Origin: Hippasteria phrygiana
Lineage: Eukaryota > Echinodermata > Asteroidea > Valvatida > Goniasteridae
NCBI GenBank assembly: GCA_037893225.1
Contig: JAZGUH010000053.1
Span: forward strand, 930,001 to 994,000
Reading direction: 5' to 3'
Length of the DNA stretch: 64,000 bases
The stretch's first letter is position 1. Each line of letters starts with the position of its first letter. The position numbers and the translations under genes were made by a program. Positions 35,301 to 47,300 of the stretch are shown here, piece after piece. The notes below the pieces were generated by a model. That model had not been told where the DNA came from. It saw only the letters and a list, made by a program, of their open reading frames with translations, and did not search any database.

Positions 35301-38300
35301 GTGGAAATGCAGCACGATGACTTTTGTGGTTGGTCGTCAGCGCCGCGGTGCGGTTTATACGCCGGTGCGGCTAATACACCAACTTTAAATCTTAATTTGC
35401 AGATTTTTGCGTGCTGCGGCTTATACTCCGCGCGGCCTATATTCCGAAAATTACGGTACAATACACTTCATGCCCAATTTCCGGACACTGCCTCCTGTAA
35501 ATTTTACGATGAGAAAAATGTTCAGTGTTTTAACCCCTTGAGCACGGTATTTTACGGGAGACGTCGGAGTGTTGCAGCGGTTCTGGCAGCCAAGCGAACC
35601 GCTACAATGTGTTTGTGCAGTCAAGCATGACATACACAATAATCCAACAATGGATTGAAACTGCATCATCCGGCATGGTGGCACTGGTTCTTTTTCGCCA
35701 TATGGCGTCATCCGTACGCAAGGGGTTAACAAAATTAAAAAGCCTGAATTACGGTTAGAGTCACCGACTCATAAAAAGAGTTCACTTCTTACTTGAGAAA
35801 GTCGAGGAAAAAGTCTGACAGAAAAGGACACCATTCGTGACACCATTCAATCATTTCCATGATTCAACCAAACTCCACTTACGTACGTGGGAAAATTCTC
35901 GGGTTTTTCTCAAGTTCCAACAACTGTCGGTGAAATGTATCACTTATGCTCTCTTCGCCATCCTCAAGGTAATCATTGTGATTTTTAAAGCATTGCATTT
36001 TACACAACTAAATCTGAAATGTCCGAAAATCGCACAACATGTTGGATTTTAACCGTCCGATCGTTCATGTCCCTACCCGTACCCGAAATATGCAACGGTA
36101 CCTCCGTACAACCTACTCCACGCCGCCCGCTGTGCTTGCAAGCGGCACGGTGTAGGTTGTACCACCGTTGCATCTAGCTCCCAGGTGCACGCACACGCAG
36201 TATGCATGCACCACACACTGACGCATGCGTAGTAATTGTTGCATGTCACAGGTCAATGTTTAACCTTTTATCCAGCTGGAAAGGCTCCGATCAGTGTAGA
36301 CCTCGGTGTTTCTACCGTAGAAACACTATTTACGACTGGTGAAAGAGATTAAAACTACGCTCGCGATAATTTTTACGTGCCGTTTTCATCGACTTTTTCA
36401 TCCAAGTTTTCTTCTTAATTATAATTCAAATAAAATCTCACATTATGGAAACATCGTAAAAAAATCAAATTTTGTCGGAACAAATTGTACAAAAATCGGA
36501 AATTTCATTGGAAAAGTCAAAAAGTTGGTTTTCCGATTAAAATCAGAAAAGTTCCGTCTCTGCACGATCATGTCTGCAGTTTGACAACATGATCACATGA
36601 AGTATATTTTGTAAAATGCAATTCTAACAGCATGGCTATTTTGTCAAACAATTTCTGGAGAAATTTGTCAAATTTGTCAAATTTCAAAATGAACAAAGAC
36701 AACTGGCAGGAGCGGGATTCGAACCTGCGACCTCCGGAATACCGTACCGGCACTCTACCAACTGAGCTATCTTGCCCTATGTTGGCGGTCTCCCAAATTG
36801 TCAGTATCTTTGTTCGGGGGGTGCTAGTCACAAGTCATAAACCCATAATGCTGTATAGCCAGGGATCACGCCAACATTTTACAATACAACCTAAGAAGCG
36901 ACATTGTGGGGATCACTCAATGAGGATACGACTTTTTAACTTATAATTCGTCAAACAAACCACAAGGGAAACCGACTTGGTAAATTTGAGTTTTAATCGT
37001 AAATTATTACAGTAAAATTTACAAAAATGATAAAATATTGTCTGGTTTGTCATTTTTGTTTCGTCAAATTTTTGCCAGCATCCCTCCCCCCCCCCCCAGT
37101 TTGATAATGGATCAACCTATATCTTGGAAACCACACAGTTGATGTCAAAAATTCTACAAAAGAGCTGCATAATATGGGTGCATGATTTTTATCACGAACT
37201 ACACGTTACATATATAAGCCACGTCTTTCACGCACGAACTTCAACATGCGGTGAGCTGAGATATATCATGCGGTGCGCGTGTTGCAGTTGCTGGCTGTAA
37301 ACAAAAAGTAAGCTCCGTAAATGCAAACAAATGAGATTTTGAAAGTGTTTGTCAAAGAAATTTATGTAAACTTGGGTGATGAAAATGTCGATGTGTCATG
37401 TTTCCCTGTCTGGCCCAGGTTACTAGTGAGTTTGTGACTGCATATAAAAATTTCACATGTGTAGGACAATTTTGTCGACAATTGTCATGATTGTTGCAAA
37501 ACTTGTTGGTCAGTGAGCCTCAAACTCATTCACTTCAATGCTAACTTCATTAAACTTGTTTTTAAATTGTGGAAAAGGAATTAACTAGTTCAAAATTAAC
37601 TTTTTATGTCAAAAAAGTGCTGTCCGGAAACTGGGCCAAAATCGGGTGGAGTGGAAATTATGGTGCATGATGCACTGAACAATGCATGGTTACAACAGTA
37701 CAACCTGTGTCTTATTTCTCCATGGTACAACACACGAACCAGTGACATCGGTCATGTCAACCTATTAAGCCGAACGTGTAGGCCTTTTTATACTGCAAAC
37801 TTAATGCAAAACTTTGTTAACAAGAATTTTTGCTTAGTTTGTTACAATTTCTAAAAATATTCAATCCAGTCTTTGTATGTCTTTGTTGATTAAATTAGGA
37901 ATTAGACCTAGGCTAGGCCAAGTAAAAAAAAAAACCACCAGTTAATCATACAGGTTTTTTTTTTTTTTTTAAGGGCGGATGATGGCCTTTTTATTTATTC
38001 GTTTGCAAGATGGCCGCCAAGCACTTCAATTAAAAATGGTCGCCAAATTTTCAGTTAAAAATGACCGCCAGCTTGTCATGATAGTGTTACATGTATTACA
38101 AATAAAAGAATTGTTTTTTGAATCCATCACACTTTGGTCTTCATTTGTTTTGTGGTTGGATCACATACATTAATGGGGACTGTATCACAAAATTAGTTAA
38201 TACTAACAAAGGCTTGGGTAAGTGATTTTTGAAAATGGGTAAGTGGAAATCAATGGGTGGGTAAGTGCTAGGTAAGTGGGGGGAAAAAGTTAAATTCGAG

Positions 38301-41300
38301 GCTTGGTTGTACCCGTCGTAAAAGCGATAGCACATAGCACGTACATTTATAGATGCGCTTGCGTGATGGCACTTCTGTACAGTATTCTCACCCTGATTTT
38401 CATGAGGAACTTGTAGCGTTGTGACTGCATGTTCTTCAGCATGTGAGCTTCATCAAACACAGCGTAGTGTAGACCCATCTTACGGAACAAGCTTCGGTCA
38501 TCTGCATTGCTTATACACATGTTGTAGCTGCAAAACAAATCATCACATTTGTGAACGGTTCTAAATTTGCTCCTTGTAGAGACCGAGAAACAATGGAAGA
38601 CGAAAGGATAAAAGGGCCTCCACAAGGAAATTCTAAAGAGGAGGATGTCTCCAGAATGATATCTGTGCACAATGACAGATTTTGCCCTTTCCCGACGTAG
38701 TGTATGAAGCACTGTATGCTCAGTGCTTCCCGAGAGCCTGTGAAAAAAAATTCACAGGCTTAATAGGGCAGGACTCGAATCCACGACCTCCCAGCCACTA
38801 GTGCAGACATCCAACCACTCGACCACCAAACCCGCCTGGCCTATTCCAATCCAACGCAGCAGCGGGCACCGCGCAATCAGTGCAAAGATAGAATTTGCGT
38901 CGGGGATGATGTAAATTGGAAGATGGATTTTTGCCCTTTCCTGGCTTAGTGTATGAAGCATCGTATACTCATTGTATGCTAAGTGGGTGAATGCTTAAGT
39001 ACAGGAACAAAGGAAAGAACAAAGCCATGTCTCTACAGGGATATAAATTATGGAGTTGGGCGTAATCAGCTTTCCATTGATACCATGCACAAGTGTATAG
39101 TTGAATTCAAAAATGTGGTTCGATCAGAGATGTATTCGAGTCCATCACAAGTCCCTGCAAGTCCATCACAAGTCCTCCAGTCCTAATTCCAATCACAAGC
39201 TATTCAAATGAGCTTTGACAAAGGCATTCCTTTGTCATTGTTCATCCAGTTACTTGTGACTGGCTTTATGAAAGGACTTGTGAAAGGACTTGTGAAAGGA
39301 CTTGCAGGGACTCGACTACAGCTCTGGGTTCGATACTTATTATGTTGAGTGAATTCCAGAAACACTCGTATAAAAAGCAAGGATTTTAAGCTGAAAATGT
39401 ACTGGTGTTAGTATGTCAATAGAAACAGTAAAATCAATCTTCTTAAAATGTTGATTGTATTGTGCATTTGATTAAATTACTGCATACAAATAATCTACAA
39501 TGATGAAGTATAGTGCAGTGGTCGTGTGGTGTAGTGTACTGGACTCCAGATCTTTGTGGTACGAGAGTGTTTGTTTGAGAGTCCAGCAGGAGGTCATGGT
39601 GCTTGTGTCCTTGAGCAAGACACTTTTCCACAGGAGCAAATGGTACCTGTGAGGACAGTGGTGGTTATGTGCTTGATTGACCCATGTGCACTTACATAGC
39701 TTACATTTGGGACTGCACACTCCCAGGGAGCTGAGAAAGTTTCAGGAATGATAGTTTGGCCTGATGAGCAGGGGTAATAAATATAACTGCTGTAATTTTG
39801 TCAACCAATCCACAAGGGAAACTGACAAGGTAAATTTGAATACATTTTCAAAGTGAACAAAGAAACTGGCAGGAGCGGGATTCGAACCTGCGACCTTCGG
39901 GTTACCGTACCGGCGCTCTACAAACTCAGCTATCTTGCCCTATGTTGGCGGTCTCCTGGAGGTCACAGGTTCGAATCCCGCTCCTGCAAGTTTCTTTGTT
40001 CACTTTGAAAATGCTGTAATTTAGTTTAACTTCCTAGGGTGCATAGAAAATCATACTAAAATTTGAGGATTCAGGACCGTTAGGGTTTATAAATACAATG
40101 TATAGAAGATGTCAAATCCTCAAAATCCGCTAATACTATTTGTCAACACTTTTGAATGTTTAATACTCATGCCTGCACAGATACTTACGATGTTATGATG
40201 ACGTTGCATGTGAGATACTCAGTCAGGATATTATTCCTTAGTTCCAATCTTTCCTCAATTGACCCAGTGTACAGGATCACATCCAAGGCTGGACACCATG
40301 TATGAAGCTCTCGCACCCAGTTTTCTACCAAAAGAAAGTTTCATCACAAACTAACTGTTTGGAACACAAACCAGAAAATGTCAGGCTTTTCTCTGACGTG
40401 GTAGTCTTCATGGGCAATTCCACAGCAACAGGGACAAAACAGAAAAAAATTATAACACTTCGATATGCTTTTCTTTATGTTTGCATGGCACTCTGCATTG
40501 GTCAATAAGCTTTGAAGCTGTGAGGTGACTGTTAGTGACAGTGGAATAGAGTACCGAAGTCAGACGTCAGTTGCCGCTGCAACTGGTTCCAAACACATGC
40601 AGTTTAGAATGTATTCTGGTTCCAAACATTGCATTGATTGACGTCATCACTTCTGTACTCTATTGCCCTGATGCAAATAAACAATAGGGATTATGGGTAT
40701 CAGTCAAAACATGGAATTTGTGTCGGGGATGATGATGTAAATCAGAACAGATTTTTCTCTTTTTGCCCTTTCCCGACGTAATACATAAAGCACTGTAAGT
40801 TCAGTGTTTTCCGAGAGCCTGTGTGAAAAAATTCACAGACTTACTCAGGCAGGATTCGAACCCACGACTTCTTTCTTATTAGTGCCAGATGTCTTTACCA
40901 CTTGACCACCGAGCTTGCCGGAGTCGACTGGCTGATCCAATGTAGCAGCGAGTACCGCATTACCGGTATCAGTCAGAAGATGGAATTTGTGTTGGGGATG
41001 ATATACATGTAATTTAGAACAGAGATTTTTCTCTTTTTGCCCTACATTGGATTCAAATTGGCCAGTCGACCCCGGCAAGCTCACTGGTCGAGTGGTTAAG
41101 ACGTCTGCACTAGTAAGCAGGAAGTCGTGGGTTCAAATCCCACCCGAGTAAGCCTGTGAATTTGTTCACTTAGTGCTTCATATTTTACGTCGGGATAGGG
41201 CAAAAAAAAAAAAATCTGTTCTAATTTACGACAGGGATTATCTTAATACGGGACCATATTTTACATAAGCTTAGCCTTGAAGAGATAGTCATATTACATG

Positions 41301-44300
41301 TATACGGACATGGCGGCCATTAAAGTAGCTGTAACACATATTCCACTGTTTACAAAAAATCCTCCAAAAGGAAAAATGGTCACAAACATCCCGTTAAGAC
41401 TCATGTTTCAGATATCACTTTCCTTTACAAAAATATCCTAAAAAGACAGAGGATAAGTGTACTTCTTGTTATTATTTTTGTTCTGCAATCACTGTGTTAC
41501 GACTTTGTCTTGTCTTAACACTGGTGGAAGACAGGGTGATTTATCAAGCACCATGCAAACCTGTGCTGATATAAACGCAAACATTATATGAAGTATTAGG
41601 ATAATTCAGTGGAATACAAGTTCCCACTTGAGGCTGTTTATTAAACCCAATCCATATGAATGGAGGCCTAAGACTGTGAACTTCATACCCATAGTGGATG
41701 ATGGGACAACAATGAGGTGAGGTCCTCCATCACCTTGATCCAAGAGATGAGCCAAGAAAGCTATCGTCTGCACTGTTTTGCCAAGACCCTGAATAGATAA
41801 AGATGTGATCACAGTTAACACCACAATCAGGGGCGAGATTTGAGGAAAATGAAAAATCTACATGAAATTTGGAGGCATTTAATTTACATGGCGTTGCTGA
41901 AAAAATGCATAAGAAAACTGCATTCTCTACCAAAGGATACAGTTCAAAATTACAATTAGGGTCATCAGAATTAAAAGAAGACTGTTTGAGGTTGCAGAGG
42001 TCATTTTGAAATGACCAAACAAATTTAAGGACCAAAAATCTTCCAGAAATGTGGAGAAATCCCACCCCTGCACAATATCAAAACTGCAGTATGTTTGCCA
42101 TACTCAGTGATGGCAGCAATGACATTCTCAGACCAACATGAAAAGACAAAAAATTCAGCAATCGGTCTTGACCAGCCGTGCGACTGGTGGTGCGACTATA
42201 AATACAGGGCACGCAGAGCAGAGATTTCAGTAGTCGCCGACGATCAGAGCAGTGCACAACAACTCTGTCTTGGGCAGTGGCACGACCAACGCAGGACAAC
42301 TCATGAGTATTCGTACGACTTGTCGTGGAGTCGCACGACTAGTCTTGCTTAGTTGTGCAACTGGTCGTGCAATCAGGTCTACTCGCACGACAAGTTGTAC
42401 CAGTACATGTAGTTGTACGGCTGTCGTACGACAGGAGAATCCTACGATCAGCCACGATAATGAAGGACCACCCAAGACTTGTCCCACGACCGTCGCACAA
42501 CAAATTAAGACTAGGCTGCGACAAAATGCGACTACTTCGGTCGCAGCCAGGTTTTTGAACAAGATTAAAACCTCTCTGCGACTGATTTCGGTCGTACGAA
42601 TATCCAAGACTACCCACGACCACCCAAGACTTGTGGCACGACTTTTCTAAGATTGCCTGCGATTTCCAGTCGCAGCCTGGTCGTAAGTTGTATCTCCTAG
42701 TGGACTGGGCTTAAGCTTGCTGTGCCAGTTGGGCTAAACAACATTGTATCCCCATCAGTAACGTAATTAAATTCCACAACAAATAACAATTCTCAGAGCA
42801 ACTTTTATCATTGTCCAAAATAATTTGACCATTTGCTACAGGGTTGAGATTTAAGAAAAAGAAGAAAAATCCACGAAACATTCGAAGGCATTAGATTTGT
42901 ACGGCATTGCTGAAAAATACTTAATAAAACTGCATTTTTATACAAAAAGACACGGTCATCAGAATTAAAGGACTTCTTTCAGGTTGCAGAGGTTATTTTG
43001 GAATGATTGAAAACAATTTCAGAAATAATTTTTTTTCCGGAAATCTGGAAGACGTCTCGCCAAAAATCCCGAAATCAGGAAAAATTTGGAGAAATCTTAC
43101 CCCTATTGCTACTGAGTTGCTGTAACATGTAGAAGCTTGGGGTTGGGGCTCACATAAAGGAAGACCAGGGGGTGCGTTCCACTCACACGAACAACGCGAA
43201 CGGTCGCCAAATTTGTGTGCACATCCAATGGAAAATTGTTCCCATAGTTGGCAAACGTTTGCATTGTTCGCGTGAGTGGAACGCACCCCTACTTCACTCA
43301 TCATGAAGGTCAGCGTCACAATGAGTGTGGTCTGGCAGCTTCTATTTCCTGAACCCTTCATAAAATGTACTGGTCAATGGACTTGAACAGGCTATTGCAA
43401 CATTTTAAAACAAAACAATGCCCCATTCAAAATCATCGCAGACTTTTGGCGTACAAAGCGGGGAGGTGAGTTGGTCTGACCAACGATGGAAGTTGCCCTG
43501 CTTGGATCTATAGATCTGAACATTGGGATCATTTCTTTGGGATCGGGGTGCGAGTGCATACACAGCACCACACAGTACACTGCAGCAATGAACGAACAAA
43601 TAACCCCGGACCTGCGGCATTGTGCATATGCACGCGCACCATACATGTGACACGCGTTCATTTCATAAATGTGACCGGCTCTGCAAAAAGGGCTATTATG
43701 TCGCAAAATTTGAAAAATGAGTTATATACATAGTTGAATGTGTCACATCCTAAGCTTTAATTTGGTGTTGGTTTGACCCCTGTGGCATTTTGTGTTCGAG
43801 ATATCTTGACATTTGCATACTCCTTTTTCCCAATTTAACGAAAGTGACAGACCTTTAAACACAAAAAAGTGCAAAGAAATAAGATAGAAGTAATTGTTAT
43901 CAACATATATTTTGTCATCTTTATTCATCAATTTTGTATGTTTCTGAATATAAATTCTGAAAATATAGATATAACAGAGGCCAACAAACCCAAAAAAATA
44001 TATCACCTACGTGAAGATTTTTTAACCCGCTTCACATAGAACTGCCCTGTGTGTGTTTTCACATAGAGCGACATAATACCCCTTTTTGCAGAGCCGGTCA
44101 CAAATACACACAAGTCTATGGGGGAGGTGGTAACAAAATATGCATTCTGTGCAATTTTTCGTGCAATTTTTCGTGCAATTTTTCGTGCAATTTTTCGTGC
44201 AATCGAAAAGACGATGGAAACTTTTGCTCGAAAAAAAGTTTGGACACACAAGACCCCTGAAAACACTTTGCTGTCCAAACGTTTTTGGAAAATTGTTACT

Positions 44301-47300
44301 TCAGAACAGGACGATCTCTTTAAATTTGCTGGTACCCGCTATGCTTTTGCACGCATACGATGAAATGTTTAGCCCGAAAGAAAAGCTGTCAAGATGTGAT
44401 GCGCACACGCGCAATTGGAATACCGAACTGGCTTATTGTGCATGCTACTTTAACGAGATTCTTTTCACTTCGATATGTCCGAGGAAATGGGCCCCAAATC
44501 AGACAAGACCGACATATAGTGAGGAGGAGGTGAATGCTATGTTGGCTATTTGGGCTGACAGCTCCATCCAAAGCCAGCTCGACGGAATGACCAGAATGTA
44601 GTATGGGGGATTTTCCGATTTGACATTTGTTGAACGGCCGGCCGTGTGTGTAGTGTGAAACGATCGCACAATACACGGGTCGAAACTAGGGCTGTGCGTT
44701 CACGGATAATTTTGGATCCGGGTACCCGAACGCCACACGAACGCCACACTGGTTCGGTTCTCGGGTACCTGAAAGTGGACCTTTCAGAAAAAAACCACCG
44801 TCTAATGTAATGTCCTTGTGTGCACCGTGCGGCCGCTAAGGCCCCAGCAAAAATAGTTCTGCTTCCGGTTACCCGATCTACCCTAATTTTACGGCCGCGA
44901 CCCTAAACATTTTATCGGCAAGTAAAAAAAATCAATAAAAAATCAATAAAAAAATAATCCTGTTGTATTTTCCGTCTGCACAAAACGCCTCTCATTAACA
45001 TATTTACGTCAAAAATGCTTGTAAATTGTTTGCCTACTTACATTCGCTATTTTTTTAGAAGAAACCTCCGTTGTTTTGATAAGTTCCCTTCACGATTACA
45101 AGTTGCCTTCGGTGCGTGATTTCCTATCACCGTGATGAAAACACGTGTGTATGCTCAATGCAGCAATGCTGTACTGGTTCCCGTCACGCCGCCCACTAAA
45201 AGTGCCAAAGAAGGCATGATGGAAATGCGGCAACCAGTCTATGCATTATGGCCGACCAACATTTAGCATAACACTGCAGAGTGCACTGCAGTTCCAGGTC
45301 AGATCTGACATCGTAAACATGCCAAATAAACATCGATGGAGAAAGAAGATCTCTGCAAGTTAAATTAATTCACAGAACTTGATCTCTCTTGTCTGTGTAT
45401 GTATTTTCCGTGTTCATGAATATATTTTGAGGTTGTACCGCTTACGGTACTTGAAGTGATAGCGCAGTGTGTTTCCCCGACATTTCCTGCCGCAACACGA
45501 GGTTCGTCGCCCGCCACATAGTGCATCACGCACGCTTACCGCACGACAAACGGACAGTGTTGGCCAGTTTCCCGTCTTTGCTGGCGTTGTATGTGCATAG
45601 TGTGGTGTGTATATATGCACCACCTAAATTCTCCATTATTTTTAAGAATTATCAACCGTAAATATTTTTGACATTAATTAAAGGCAAGTTTTTATCACTT
45701 CTGTGGCAATTTTTTTAAACTGAAATTCGCACATTCACCCAATCAATCAGGACACAAAAGAAATGGCAAAAAAAAAGAAAATCCGACCCACTTACCCTAT
45801 ATTCCAAAGGCATTTAATTGGAAGCAGAACTATTTCTTTTGGCCTAAAAAAGAAAGATTTACTTTCTGCACGTGCGTACAGCAAGCCGGCCGTAGATCTG
45901 ACTCGATTCCACGTCAATTGACTTACGAGAAAATTGAAATTAAATGCAGTATAAAAGTAGATGTTTCAACAGATGCCTGAAATTTGACCTCGATGTCGCA
46001 ATCGTTCCAGGCTTGGTATAATCCTGCAGTGTTTATATGACTAGGCCTACTTACGAGTTACGATGTCGTGCAACAGCATTAGTATTTCGAAGGAGCCCCG
46101 ACAGAGCCGCACGTGCACTGCACACAGGGAGCATGTGTGCGAGGTGGACTCACTGAACTGCGTGATTGGTCTGCTACGGCTTAATTCTTGGCCATCTTCA
46201 TATAGACTTATTGGTTGTTCGGGGCGTTTTAGTTGTTCGGGGCCATATTACGTTCGTAATAGCCTGTGATTGGGCGACTGCACGGAACGTGCCACTATCT
46301 TCTTGGTAAAAAAAAAGGTAAAGCCTTGTCCAAAGCGATTTACTGGGGCGGTTCTTCTGTCGAAGGGACGGCGCTGTCAAAAATATCCAGCAAAAGAAAA
46401 AAATGGGGGTTCAATGTAGTGTAACCGCCTTATTAAGACAAGGTTACGAACTTGGCTTTGTGTTTATTACTGATTTCAATTATTTCAGGGACACCAGGAC
46501 CTTTGAAGTTGAACATTAATTATGTTAAATTTGATCTGTTATAAGACATTCTCCATTAAAGACGTTTTCACAGCTGCAGTCATTACCTGTCGTCCAGTCT
46601 CTATAAAAATGTCGTTTAGAAGGTTCAGATATTAAAAAATACCTTAAGTATGGTTATTTACAGGAGGCGCCGGGGTGTCGCGCCGGCCTTTGCAGCCAAG
46701 CGAAATGGCCACAATGTGCTTGTGCAGTCAAGCATAACAATAATCCAACAGTGGATTGAAACTGCACAAATAGCGGTAAATGGCGTCATCCGGCCTGGTG
46801 GTACTGTTGGTTTTTTTTGCGCCATTTTGGCGTCTTTCGTAGGCAAGGGGTTAAATATTAAATCATCCACAGAGAGTACGAGTTAACCTGGGTGCGAGTT
46901 GACTAGGGTACGAGTTGACTAGGGTACGAGTTGACAGGACACATGTAGTCGAACACCAAAATAATCACACACCATAAAACAAATTACTCCAAGCAAAGCC
47001 TTTTATTGTTTATGTTTTAATGTATACCTGTAGGCCTAATACGGAGAGCGCTTCCCACTCCCGCTGCTCCAGTGTCTGAGCAACGTTCAAGACCAATATT
47101 ACTCCCGCCCGCTCTTTTTTTTTAATCATACGGCGGAGCTAGTTTGGCCGCAGTGTAAACCGCAGTTCACATTCCATTGACAGACTATATACTAAGCAAC
47201 AAGATAGCTATAGATAAGATACAAACAGCGTTGGCCGACCACATTATTGATACTTTCCAATCCATTCACTGCATTTTTGTTGACGCATTGTTTTCAAAAC

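Noticed and set aside
36703..36778. Possible tRNA gene (GGT-type anticodon)
   Set aside because: Anticodon-stem and T-stem mismatches, a C instead of U before the anticodon, and identical flanks at other copies indicate a mobile repeat.
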